This document shows positions 10,909-21,137 of a stretch of 64,000 nucleotides of DNA, in pieces. Below the pieces are notes generated by a model. That model searched no databases, was not told the DNA's origin, and worked only from the letters and a program-made list of their open reading frames with translations. Each line of letters opens with the position of its first letter. The stretch's first letter is position 1. This DNA is from Hippopus hippopus (taxonomy: Eukaryota > Mollusca > Bivalvia > Cardiida > Cardiidae): the NCBI GenBank assembly GCA_946811185.2, contig OX328102.1:47283619-47347618 (forward strand), given 5' to 3'. Both the position numbers and the translations under genes were made by a program.

Positions 10909-11262
10909 CTAAATTAGATTGATGAAATTGTATTTCAGCGTGATTTTTAATAGTCTTTTGATGTTGTTCCTTTGTTTGTTGAATGATTCGCTTGTTAGAC
11001 CAGGAGACTTCACAAAGCATGCACGTTTCACTATCTCGACCACATGTACATTGTTTATATTCCATTTTTTCAAATATACTGTCAATTCTATCAACTTCTG
11101 GTACATTTCGTTCGGTGAAGAAGTGGCTGAAATGTCGTTTCCACCAGGCTGCACTACAACTGTATCTGGCTTGAACTGTAAAAGCTCTGACAATGTTTAG
11201 TGAGGAATACTGCTGACTCGCATACCTCCTATTCCAAAAAATCTCACACTACCAGGGACCTG
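10909..11262 (-). pseudogene. SGNH/GDSL-hydrolase-like fragment
   Basis: On the minus strand an open stretch reads SVRFFGIGGMRVSSIPH, a stop, then SELLQFKPDTVVVQPGGNDI and about 70 further residues. The GGNDI motif after a predicted beta-strand (DTVVVQ) resembles block III of SGNH hydrolases, where the Asn helps form the oxyanion hole; the upstream GIGGMRV is compatible with block II. The catalytic Ser block and the C-terminal DxxH are not visible, and a TAA interrupts the frame at about 11203. It could be a broken exon or part of a retroelement accessory domain. No splice sites could be assigned with confidence. Confidence 0.4.
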
Positions 11263-11935
11263 ATGGACAAGTACAATGATAAAAATATATTAATTATTAA
11301 TGATCTAGTTTTAATGAATTGAAGAACTTAGGTTTCAGTTCACTCATGAAAATAATCAAAGCAAATATATCAGATTATGCAACAAAGTATTTTGAATAAA
11401 GAGCACACATGAATTTGTGATATAATATTGTGTTTCCAAGTTACTTATTTGTCGAGCTCAGTAGCGCATTCCGTGGTATATGGGACTAGAGATCAGGGAT
11501 CGCTGTTTTGATTTTCGGCAAATTCTTTGCCAGGATTGATGATGGTCCTTGCTACAGGATTCATTCTTTTCTTAATGCTTTTCAGTTATAGTCGTATGAT
11601 TGAATGGACGTTCAGAATGTATGATCTGATTTTATAGCTGTTAAGATGAACAGCTTGCAATGATTGCTTGCATATCTTACTTGTTTATCCGAAGCCAGTA
11701 TTTAATTGGTTTGTACTGATTATCATTTTCTACATGAAAGTTACTCGCTCAATCATTAATTTATTTAATTAATAATTAATGTAAGCTGACACCACTTACC
11801 TGTTTGATTGTAGAACTCTAAGCCATAATTAAATGTTTCCAGATTCAATGGCGGGGACGTGGTTCTATGAATCCATTTTTTTTTATATTTTATTTAAATA
11901 TTTTCATTATCATTATTTACGGTTACAAAAATCAA
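11263..11935. other. Unannotated stretch with a weak tRNA-like patch
   Basis: AT-rich DNA. At about 11455-11520 the words AGCTCAGTAGCGCATTCC and GGGATCGCTGTTTTGATTTT loosely recall a tRNA-derived SINE head, but no clear B box is present, so I do not call a SINE. The rest is empty of recognisable features. Confidence 0.35.
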
Positions 11936-11938
11936 TAT

Positions 11939-13215
11939 TTATGCCCCCCTTCAACGAAGTGGGGGTATCTTGCTTTGCTAATGTCGGTCGGTCCGTCCGT
12001 CAGTCCATCTGTCCATCTGTTGGTCGGTCGGTAGACCTTACCTTGTCCGGATGATAACTAGACACAGAATTGACCTAGGTTCGTGAAATTTGGCACAGAC
12101 ATGCCTCTCGGAGTGTAGATGATCCCTATCGATTTTGAGGTCAATCTGTCAAAGGTCAAGGTCACAGTGACCATCAACATGTTGATATATAGACCAAACC
12201 TTGTCCGGATGATAACTAGACACAGAATTGACCTAGGTTCATCAAATTTGGCACAGACATGCGTCTTGGAGTGTAGATGATCCCTATTGATTTCGAGGTC
12301 AATCGGTCAAAGCTCAAGGTCACAGTGACCGTCAACATGTTGATATATAGACCAAACTTTGTCCGGATGATAACTAGACACAGAATTGACCTAGGTTCGT
12401 CAAATTTGGCACAGACATGTGTCTCGGAGTGTAGATGATCCCTCTTGATTTTGAGGTCAAAGGTCAAGGTCACAGTGACTGTCAACATGTTGATATATAG
12501 ACCAAACATTGTCCGGATGATAACTAGACACAGAATTGACCTAGGTTCGTGAAATTTGGCACAGACATGTGTCTCGGAGTGTAGATGATCCCTATTGATT
12601 TTGAGGTCAATCGGTCAAATGTCAAGGTCACAGTGACCATCACCATGTTGATATATAGACCAAACCTTGTCCGGATGATAACTAGACACAGAATTGACCT
12701 AGGTTCATCAAATTTTGCAAAGACATGCGTCTCGGAGTGCAGATGATCGCTATTGATTTTGAGGTCAATCGGTCAAATGTCAAGGTCAAAGTGACCATCA
12801 CCATGTTGATATATAGACCAAACCTTGTCCGGATGATAACTAGACACAGAATTGACCTAGGTTCATCAAATTTGGCACAGACATTCGTCTCGGAGTGCAG
12901 ATGATCCCTATCAATTTTGATATTAATCCAACAAAGGTCAAGGTCACAGTGGCCTTCAACTTAATGATATTTAGACCTAACCTTGTCCAGATGATAACTA
13001 GACACAGAATTCACCTAGGTCCTTCAAATTCTGTACAGATATTCATCTTGGAGTGTAGATGATCCCTATTGATTTTAAGGTTAATCTGTGAAAGGTCAAG
13101 GTCACAGTGACCACCAGATGATTCAGGGCCCGCGCTGCCATTCGCCACTTGAGCCATTTGCTCAAAAAAAATTAAAGTGGGGATATTTTTCTGCTTCGCT
13201 TAAGTTCTAGTTTAC
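11939..13215 (+). mobile_element. Family C tandem-core element
   Basis: The 5' end is a hairpin, ATGCCCCCCTTC...GAAGTGGGGGTAT, followed by a GTCGGTCGGTCCGTCCGTCA tract. Seven tandem units of about 159 bp follow (12040-13115), built on CTTGTCCGGATGATAACTAG, ATTGACCTAGGTTC, TTTGGCACAGACATG, GTAGATGATCCCTATTGATT and CAAGGTCACAGTGACC. The 3' part has GGGCCCGCGCTGCCATTCGC, CATTTGCTCAAAAAAAATTA and AAGTGGGG, pairing back to the 5' hairpin. No protein is encoded. See the finding on the nuclear-receptor-like palindromes. Confidence 0.85.
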
Positions 13216-13355
13216 AAAAGTGTGGGTTTCTGACAATCCCGAGGCCAAGATGAAACACTGCATTGTACAGGCTGAAGTTTTGTTGTAACTTTGTAGCGTT
13301 CTATGCTATGAACAGCGATGTGGGCAAGACACAGATCTTCCTGTCAACTTCATAC

Positions 13356-13570
13356 TGTGGTGTCCATGGTTGTGAGGTAGAGCATTGGCCTCGTAACCAA
13401 AAGGTCCGGAGTTCGATACCCAGGAGCAGGTGTCAACCTTGGGATTTTTCATTGGCCCACACAATCGGCGCAAGTACTGGTGTAGTGCCCAGGAAGCAGA
13501 ATCGAGAAAGATTAGTATAAGTTGTAAGAACTTGTTTCTCAATCGATGTAAAATAAATATGTTTAAACTA
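13356..13570 (+). repeat. tRNA-derived SINE (copy 1)
   Basis: The head has a pol III A-box-like GTGAGGTAGAGCATTGG and a B-box GGAGTTCGATACCC. The tail contains GATTTTTCATTGGCCCA, CAGAATCGAGAAAGATTAGT and ATGTAAAATAAATATGTTTA. A second copy with the same layout lies at 30.6 kb. The apparent 85-86-residue frames across it are non-coding. Confidence 0.8.
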
Positions 13571-13654
13571 ATACTGCAACTTCAGTATGGAGAAAAATCA
13601 GAAAAGTCAGAGCCTAAGTCTGTAGGTGACAGGTTGGCAACTTTGACAGTTTTA

Positions 13655-13885
13655 ACCATTCAACCCTTTTCAACACAGTCCTCAATTTAAACGTCCCCGA
13701 AGGAGAAGGCCTTTGAAAACATTATGGGAAAAGGAGAAAATGCTGGTAACCAGCATTTTCTCCTCTTACCCACAAATGTTTTTCTTCCCTTTGGCAGACA
13801 ATCCAGTAATTTCATTTGTCGTCTTCAAATGCTTTTAAATATGGACAAGTCTACAAAAACGTCGTTTGATAAAAGAGTTGAAACA
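13655..13885. mobile_element. Family H hairpin MITE
   Basis: Left part ACCCTTTTCAACACAGTCCT, central hairpin around TGCTGGTAACCAGCATTTTC, right part TCGTCTTCAAATGCTTTTAA and GGACAAGTCTAC. The hairpin is well preserved, with a small insertion in the right arm (CTCTTACCCAC). Confidence 0.75.
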
Positions 13886-14565
13886 GTAAATAGATACAAA
13901 CGAACGTTTTCTCTTTTAGGAGAGGTCAGAACATTCTGCAATTTCATGATACCTCAGACTATTTGATGACGCAGCCCAATTATTACATGGCATTTTTTAT
14001 GAAATGAAATCTGTTCATCTCATCAACCTTGTTCTTGATAGTTTTTTTTCAGGTCAACAAAAAGTAACACAAATTACAGATTGGGCAGATGTAACAGTAT
14101 TTAAAACATTGTTTGAAAAGGAGAAAACTTTTTTGTTAAATTGTTTGCTTTTTAAAAGATTTTTTTATACATTGGTTTGGGGTTAAACAATATACAAAGC
14201 CTGTCTAAAACGTGGCTTAGTATGAACTTTAAAATTTAAATGTTGATCATGTTGTAAAAATCAAAATCCGGTGGTAGTCTTTTAACTGGTTAGTGAATTT
14301 TTCATTGTTTTTGTGATATTAGTCTTAAAGTTTTGACACTGTTATAATATTACATGGGAAAATTAATTAAATATGGGACCATTATATGCATGATCTTGTA
14401 TCTCTTGTTGCTTAATACCATGTCTTCCTCACTTTATTTTGCCCACAGTTTATTGGCCCTGATTTATTCCTTTCCACAGGTTTTCTCATTCAGCCACTAC
14501 ATTTTCAATTTTATTTCTGTATTAGAACTTTCTAATTATCCGTATTTTGTTGGACAAATATTGTT
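13886..14565. other. Unannotated AT-rich stretch
   Basis: No gene or repeat recognised, apart from a possible family H scrap near 14095-14165 (AGTATTTAAAACATTGTTTG then AAAAGGAGAAAAC). Frames of 60-81 codons here have no family signature. Confidence 0.4.
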
Positions 14566-14568
14566 AAA

Positions 14569-14790
14569 CTCTTTACCAAATGACAAATATTTTGACTAAA
14601 CCAAATTGAAAGCATTTGCAGGTGACAAATTAATTGTGCCTAAAATGATGATTTCTATCTTTTGTAGGGTAGAAAAATTTGTGGGAAAGGAGGAAATGTT
14701 GGTAAACAGCATTTTCTCCTTTTCTCACAATTTTTTCAAAAGACTTTCTTCTTCAGGGTCGTTAAATCTTGAGATTGGGTAGTAAAGGGT
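14569..14790. mobile_element. Family H hairpin MITE
   Basis: Left end AACTCTTTACCAAATGACAA with CAAATTGAAAGCATTTGCAG, hairpin around GGAAATGTTGGTAAACAGCA, and right end CTTCAGGGTCGTTAAATCTT followed by GGGTAGTAAAGGGTTA. Both ends keep the CTTTACC/GGTAAAG-type termini. Confidence 0.8.
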
Positions 14791-14989
14791 TATTGATCCC
14801 AAAATAGCGTCATAATAATTCACACTCCCTGCAAATATATTGCTATGAAATTTTAAGCCATTAGTATCAAAACTGTAAAATTTTATGACTATATGTTTGC
14901 AAAGATTGTACGAATTTTAATGACACCATAATGATATCATTAGATACAGTACATAAGTTTGCTGGAGTATGATGCATAGATTGATGGAT

Positions 14990-15500
14990 AGATTTACCCT
15001 TTCCTGCATGACAATTTTTCATCTCTCTCAAATTTAAAACATCTGCGGACGACAAATTCAAAATAAAGAAAAATTAGCTTAACCTCTCTGAAATGATAGA
15101 AAAACATTTTCTCCTTTTCCTACTGTGTTTTCAAAAGACATCATATATTGGGTTGAAAACACTGGATTGTGTGGTTAAAGGTTAAGCACAAAAGACAGAA
15201 AAGGCCATTTGCCCTAGTACTTCATCAAAAACATCCTTCACAATTCCGTAAAGTATATCAGAAGAAAACAATGCGATTTCCCACCCTGAAAATTACACTC
15301 ATTAACATTAAAGCATTTGTGGATGACAAATAATTTCAGGTTTCAGGTTCAAATGATGGTATTTGATTTTGAAAGGGTGGAAAACATGTGGGAAAAGGAG
15401 ATAATGGTGGTAACCAGCATTTTCTCCTTTTCCCACAATGTTTTCAAAAGCCCTTTCCCTCAGGGTTGCTAAGACATTCGATTGTTTGGTGAAGGGCTTA
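14990..15500. mobile_element. Two family H copies
   Basis: The first (about 14990-15185) is degenerate with only the right hairpin arm clear (CATTTTCTCCTTTTCCTACT). The second (about 15290-15500) is good: AAAGCATTTGTGGATGACAA, hairpin GGGAAAAGGAGATAATGGTG paired with its complement, then TTTCCCTCAGGGTTGCTAAG and TTTGGTGAAGGGCTTAA. An ATTC microsatellite (ATTCATTCATTCATTCATTG) follows at about 15561-15580. Confidence 0.7.
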
Positions 15501-15639
15501 AACCCCTGCTGCTTATTTGTTTCAAGAGACTAAAGCTATCAATGCGCCATAAAACAACATTCATTCATTCATTCATTGTTTCAGAAGGTATGATTTAGAT
15601 GTTTACCAAACCATCCTGTGTTTCTTGGAAACCTTAACC

Positions 15640-15790
15640 AGTATTCGTACTGTGATGGAAGTTGTTCCAATAGTTGACCTTGCACATGGGATTCGAACCC
15701 TACACCTTTGACAAAATAAGCCTATGCTATACCCCTACACTACTGTCTCCTGTTATTCCATGTGCAGTTTTCCAACTTTTTCCATTTCCA
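15640..15790 (-). repeat. tRNA-like sequence, probable SINE head
   Basis: On the minus strand the words AGTGTAGGGGTATAGCATAG (A-box-like) and GGGTTCGAATCCCA (B-box) are correctly spaced for a tRNA or tRNA-derived SINE. The acceptor stem and anticodon arm do not fold convincingly, so a functional tRNA is unlikely. Confidence 0.5.
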
Positions 15791-15879
15791 AGGGTTTTGC
15801 ACAACAAAAGATCAAGTTCATGAAAATAAAGTTTTGATGCAGTTGTATTCAAGCAGATGCTTAATTTTTATTTACCTCT

Positions 15880-16815
15880 GCATCAGAAGTGATCATGACA
15901 GATTGCCACAAAAGTAGAAAAGGCTCAGAAAGAGCCATTTCTGAATTAGTTGTACTGTTTTCAATCATTTAACTATAGATGTTTCTGTACAGTTATTTTG
16001 TTTGATGAGGAATATCCCATAAGTGTTTGTGTGGAGGCAGTTCCCTTAGAAAAAACTTTTGCGCACATCAGAGACTACATTTTCTATGCTTATCCATATG
16101 AAACTAGGTATGGATTAATGGTATGGTATAGACAAATTTAAAGATGGACTAGTATTGTTTATTACATTGAATCTTGTGTGCACTCAAGAGGCCACAGTTT
16201 CAGTTTTAGTAACATGAATTTTTATTGGTCAAATTGTTTGTCAATATCTTTGACAAATCCAATATGGGTCGTCTCAGGTCAAAATGTAGGTCAAAAGGGG
16301 ATATCATGAATGTTTTTTTTATGATAGCGGCCACAATTTTACCCATATGGTGAAACTGAGTTTAGATATTTTGCCATGATTATATAGCTAGAACATGAAT
16401 ATGGTTCACCTGTAGTCAAAACCTAGGTCACTGGCTCAAGTCTTTAAAAAAAAAACCTTGTGTGCACTCCAGAGGTGATACTTTTTCCCCCATACTCCTG
16501 AGGCTTGATCGAGTCTGTATCCAAGAACCATTCTTAAGAAATCTTATTCTCCAAGATTTTCTAAATGTGAAAGTAACACAATATCTGATTGGCAAAACCA
16601 TTTTTGGCTAAAACAAATGGTTTAGCCAATCAGAAATTGTATTACTTTCAAATTTAGAAAATCTCAGTGAATGAGACTAAGAACGTTCTTAAGAATGGTT
16701 CTTGGATACGGAACCAGGACATTTGTCGTGTCAATATCTTGTTTTTACACGAATGTCATTATTTTCTGAAAGGCTCAAAGGCTCAGATGAGCCATCCAAG
16801 GCCACAATGACCCTC
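15880..16815 (+). mobile_element. Degenerate family A element, interrupted
   Basis: Eroded units are seen as TGTGTGCACTCAAGAGGCCA, GTCAAATTGTTTGTCAATAT and AACCTAGGTCACTGG. The 3' end survives as GGCTCAGATGAGCC, then GGCCACAATGACCCTCTTGC. A separate palindromic MITE (16517-16709) sits inside it, so the family A copy is the older of the two. Confidence 0.65.
16517..16709. mobile_element. Palindromic MITE, GTATCCAAGAACCATTCTTA ends
   Basis: Near-full-length inverted repeat. The left arm begins GTATCCAAGAACCATTCTTA and the right arm ends TAAGAATGGTTCTTGGATAC. Inner arms carry TGATTGGC...GCCAATCA and a central AACCATTTTTGGCTAAAACA. A second, more diverged copy lies at 43750-43925. There is no open frame, so it needs a transposase in trans. 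Confidence 0.85.
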
Positions 16816-16924
16816 TTGCTTAATCAATAAATGGATCCTGCAATAAGATGATACCTTTTATCAATCTCATGGCTTAATCAATAAAAATGGATCCTGCAAT
16901 AAGATGATAACTTTTATCAATCTC

Positions 16925-17190
16925 ATTAACTCTTTACCAAATGACAAAATTTAAGACTTGTCCACATCCAAAGCATTTGCAGGCGATAATTCTAATGTGA
17001 CTCTAAAGTTAAAATTTGTTCATGGAAGGGTAGAGTACATTGTGGGAAAAGGGGACAATGCTGGTTACCAGTATTTTCTCCTTTTCCTACATGCTGGTTA
17101 CCAGCCTTTTCTCCTTTTCTCACAATGTTTTCAAAGGCCTTCTATTTCAGAGTTGTTGAAATTTAGAATTGTGTGGTAAAGGGTTCAGCT
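16925..17190. mobile_element. Family H MITE with duplicated right hairpin arm
   Basis: Left end TTAACTCTTTACCAAATGAC and right end GTGTGGTAAAGGGTT. The right hairpin arm is present twice: TGCTGGTTACCAGTATTTTC then TGCTGGTTACCAGCCTTTTC. This is a small-scale version of the half-element amplification seen at 212-600. Confidence 0.8.
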
Positions 17191-17254
17191 GGATATATTC
17201 TCGAGGTTTCTTCTTCCTTCGCAAAAGGTTATCCCACTACAAGCAAAATGTGAC

Positions 17255-17390
17255 TGTGCAGTAGACAGGAGAATATTGTTGGAAAAGGAGCAAATGCATT
17301 GAAAGAGTAATTGCCCTTTTCCCCCAGTGTTTTCTACACTGTTAGAAAGATCAACTGGTTTTGTTAACGGTCTGCATAGGAAAGGGTTAT
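17255..17390. mobile_element. Family H remnant
   Basis: Contains GTTGGAAAAGGAGCAAATGC and CCCTTTTCCCCCAGTGTTTT, with both flanks eroded. From here to about 17845 I see no feature. Confidence 0.45.
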
Positions 17391-17845
17391 GACAATTACA
17401 AATACCCTACCCTGGCGCAGGGATCGTATGTATATATAGGATCCCTGCCTGGCGTGAACGATGTCGATTTTTTTTTCACCGATATAGTCTATATAGTGCT
17501 TATTACGTAAATAATGAAGCACAAAAATGTAGGCCTTTCTTGAAATAATTGCATAGGAGGGGACTGTTATCACTTGTGTTAAATCAACCAAAACGCACTA
17601 ATGCAACCATGTCGGTATTCATATTTCACAATCTGTCTTTAGGTGTAAACTAGTCCAAAGAATTGTTATGAATGAAATGAGAGGAGAGGAAAATGGAAAT
17701 AAGCAATTCAAACAAAAACTAATTGACTGTTAACCTGCTTGCTTCCATTCCACGTTCGATATCTATAGACAATTTACATGTAGCACACAACATGCCCGTC
17801 TAGGAAGATTTTGATGTGTCTGGGCATACATGGGATGAAGTTTTT

Positions 17846-18500
17846 TTTAGCTCACCTGAGCACTTCGTGCTCAGGTGAGGTATTGTGATCGGTCGTTGTC
17901 CGGCGTCCATCTGTCCGTCCGTCCGTCTGTCCACAATTCCTTTAAACATCTCCTCCTAAACCGCTGGGCCAATCTTGATGAAACTTGGCAGGGATGTTCC
18001 TTGGGTGAAGCTCTACCAAAGTTGTTCAAGAGATTGAATTCCACCCGTAACTCTGGTTGCCATGGCAACAGAAAGGAAAAAAATAGCAAAATCTTTGAAA
18101 ATCTTCTCTGAAACTAGAAAGCGTAGAGCTTTGATATTTGGTATGTAGCATCTCCTAGTGGACCTCTACCAAGTTTGTTTATACGATGCCCCTGGGGTGA
18201 AAACTGGCCCCGCCCAGGGGGTCACAAGTTCGAACATAGGAACAAAGAAGGAAAACTTTAAAATTCTTCTTCTCTAAAACTGGAAGGTGTAGAGCTTTGA
18301 TATTTGGTATGTAGCATCTCCTAGTAGACCTCTACCAAGTTTGTTCAAATGATGCCGCTGGGGCAAAACTGGTCCCGCCCCGGAGGTCACAAGTTTGAAC
18401 ATAGGAACAAAGAAGGAAAACTTTAAAATTCTTCTTTTCTAAAACTGGAAGGCATAGAGCTTTGTTATTTGGTATGTAGTGAACCTGTTCTAAGTTTGTT
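17846..18500 (+). mobile_element. Family B element, 5' end with perfect terminal hairpin
   Basis: The 5' end is a perfect hairpin: CTCACCTGAGCAC, loop TTCG within GCACTTCGTGC, then GTGCTCAGGTGAG. Then come a CGGCGTCCATCTGTCCGTCC tract, CATCTCCTCCTAAACCGCTG, GGTTGCCATGGCAACAGAAA and two to three units of about 170 bp with GTAGAGCTTTGATATTTGGT and GACCTCTACCAAGTTTGTT. A family A element begins at its right edge with its own CTCACCTGAGC. Confidence 0.8.
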
Positions 18501-20018
18501 AGCTCACCTGAGCACAACATGTTCAGTCAGTTCGAAATTGGGTAACCTGGGGTCATAAACTAGGTCACTAGGTCAAATTAAAGTAATACCTTGTGGGCAC
18601 TCTAGAGGCCACATATTTTTCTCAATTGACTTGAAAATTGGTCAGAATGTTTGTCTTGATAAAATCTCACATGAGTCTGAATTTGGGTCATGTGGGTTTT
18701 TTTAACTAGGTCACTAGGTCAAATTAATGAAATACCTTGTTGGCACTCTAGAGACCACATTTATTGTTTAATTGATTTGAAAATTGGTTAAAATGTTTGT
18801 CTTGATGAAATCTAGGATGAGTTCAAAATTGGGTCACCTGGAGTCATAATCTAGGTCACTAGGTCAAATTAAAGAAATACCGTTAGGGCACTCTAGAGGC
18901 TTCATTTCTTGCTCAATTGACTTGAAAATTGGTCGGAATGTTTGTCTTGATGAAATATCGGATGAGTTTGAAATTGGGTTACCTGGGGTCATAAACTAGG
19001 TCATTTGGTCAAATTAAAGAAATACCTTTTGGGCACTCTAGAAGCCACATTTATTGCTCAATTGACTTGAGAATTATTCAGAGTGTTTGTCTTAATAAAC
19101 GTTCATAAAGTTCTAAATTGGGTCAACTGGGATCATAAACTAGGTCACTAGGTCAAATTAAAGTAATACCTTGTGGGCACTCTAGAGACCATATTTTGTG
19201 CTCAATTGACTTGATAATTGGTCAGAATGTTTGTCTTGATGAAATCTCACATTAGTCTGAATTTGAGTCAACCGGGATCATAAACCAGGTCACTAGGTCA
19301 AATTAAACAAATACCTTGTGGGCACCCTAGAGGCCACATTTAGGGCTCAAATGACTTGAAAATTGTTCAGAATGTTTGTTTTGATAAAATGTCACATGAG
19401 TGAATTTGGGTCATGTGGAGTCATAAACTAGGTCACTAGGTCAAATTAAAGAAATACCATGTGGGCACTCTAGAGGCCACATTTATTGTTCAACTGATTT
19501 GAAAATTGGTTGAAATGATGAAATCTAGGATGAGTTCAAAATTGGGTCACCTGGGGTCATAATCTAGATCATTAGGTCAAATTAAAGAAATACCTTTAGG
19601 GCACTCTAGAACTCACATTTCTTGCTCAATTGACTTGAAAATTGGTAAGAATGTTTGTCTTGATGAAATATTGGGTGAGTTTGAAATTGGGTCACCTGGG
19701 GTCATAAACTAGGTCATTTGGTCAAATTTAAGAAATACCTTGTGGGCACTCTAGAGGCCACATTTATTGCTCAATTAACTTTAAAACTTTTCAGAATGTT
19801 TGTCTTGATAAATCTTTTGATGAGTTCTAAATTGGGTCACGTGGGGTGATAAATTAGGTCACTAGGTCAACTTACGGAAATTCCTTGTGGACGCTCTAGA
19901 GGCCACATTTTAAGCTCATTTGACCTGACAATTGGTCAGAAATTGAATTATGCATGTGGAGTGAATTTCGCCTATTGACTCAGGTGAGCGATCCAGGGCC
20001 ATCATGGCCCTCTTGCTT
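18501..20018 (+). mobile_element. Family A element, second subfamily
   Basis: Starts TTAGCTCACCTGAGCACAAC. It has about nine units of 140-150 bp built on TTGTGGGCACTCTAGAGGCC, GCTCAATTGACTTGAAAATT, GTCAGAATGTTTGTCTTGAT and CATAAACTAGGTCACTAGGT, and ends CTCAGGTGAGCGATCCAGGG then CCATCATGGCCCTCTTGCTT. The unit sequence differs clearly from the 4.7-6.5 kb copy, yet the ends and the doubled GGTCA word are shared. The core therefore evolves in concert within a copy while the termini are conserved. Confidence 0.85.
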
Positions 20019-20029
20019 TATTCTTAATA

Positions 20030-20480
20030 ATTTTTTGACTCACTAGCCAGGGAGCTTATGTCATGGTCCTGCGTCTGTTGCGCGTCCTTCCGTGTTAACA
20101 CGGGCTTACATGTATATAGAGGAAATCCAAAAAATCTTGTTCAGTAACGTAAGGTATAGGGCTACCAAATTTGGCACGCTGTCTTATCTAGTAGACCCTG
20201 TACCCTGGGTTCAAAATTTGCCCTGCCACTTTGGTAACAAGTTTTACGTGGGCTTATACATGTATATACTGCAAACTACAAACAAAAAATCTGGTTCCTA
20301 AGTTCTGTAAGGTCTGGGTTTGCCAGATTTTGCATGTATCTTTATCTAGTGGACCTATTGCAAGATTGTTAAAGTTGTAGCCTTTGGGTCAGCCCTGGGG
20401 TCAACCCGAGGGATAAGACGTTTTACAAAGGCTTATATATGACTGAAAACTTAAAAAGTCAAGGCTGTTGTTGTCGATTG
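20030..20480 (+). mobile_element. Family E tandem-core fragment
   Basis: Begins GACTCACTAGCCAGGGAGCT, then CCTGCGTCTGTTGCGCGTCC. Units of about 150-165 bp follow, with TTAC(G/A)(T/C)GGGCTTA, CATGTATATA, CCAAATTTGGCA-like and TTATCTAGTAGACCCTG-like words. The layout matches families A-D, but the terminal hairpins are not clear. Confidence 0.55.
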
Positions 20481-20774
20481 TATCATAAAGTATCTGTATC
20501 CAAAATCAAACTATTGTGCAACTGATCTTGATCTACGATTTCCAAAGTTTTTCTTATAGCATCAGAAACTGCCACTGGCTCCGAATGAAGTGGGGCGTCG
20601 CATATGTAAATTACCTATGCTCTGGGTCCAATTCCCTCTGGCAGCGCTAGGGTAAAGCATTTTGAGCCCCGGCCTAGTTTTGGTGCGTGAAATGAAAGAA
20701 CACATTATAAGTAAGCTCTCATCACATGATATAACTGAAATTTCTTTTGAAAACAGCGTTAAACACAATGATAT

Positions 20775-20995
20775 TTAAGGATAGGGCACCCTAATGGGAT
20801 TCGTGTAACATCGCCTTTCATCGCCAAAATATCGAACGGATTCGGGTAAGACTCGGGTAATCCGTAATTGATGCGGGGAACCAGCGTCTATCTGCCGATC
20901 GGTTTTGGATTACCCGAGTCTTAGCCGAATCCGTACGTTTTTTCGGCGATGAAAGGCGATGTTACACGAATCCCATTAGGGTGCCCTATCCTTAA
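20775..20995. mobile_element. TTAA-ended fold-back MITE
   Basis: A 221-bp inverted repeat. The outer arms start TTAAGGATAGGGCACCCTAA and the two arms match over about 50 bp or more through ATGGGATTCGTGTAACATCG and CCTTTCATCGCC. Inner segments also pair (ATTCGGGTAAGACTCGGGTA with a diverged complement). TTAA occurs at both extremes (20775-20778 and 20992-20995). It is a single copy in this window, and its high arm identity suggests recent activity or gene conversion. Confidence 0.85.
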
Positions 20996-21137
20996 AGCAG
21001 ATATTAATTAGCCTGGGCCCAGGCGGTAATTTTTTTTATCCGAACCCTTATCGCGGTCTCTTTTCACGATCTATATATACATGTATCTATGGCAATACGT
21101 AAATGTTGACGTCAGAAATACATACCGTAATTTTATG

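Noticed and set aside
12216..12509. A 97-codon minus-strand frame with repeated MFGLYINMLTVTVTLTFD
   Set aside because: Translation of the family C tandem unit.
15640..15790. A possible functional tRNA gene on the minus strand
   Set aside because: A and B boxes are present, but the cloverleaf does not close. A SINE head or a dead tRNA is more likely.
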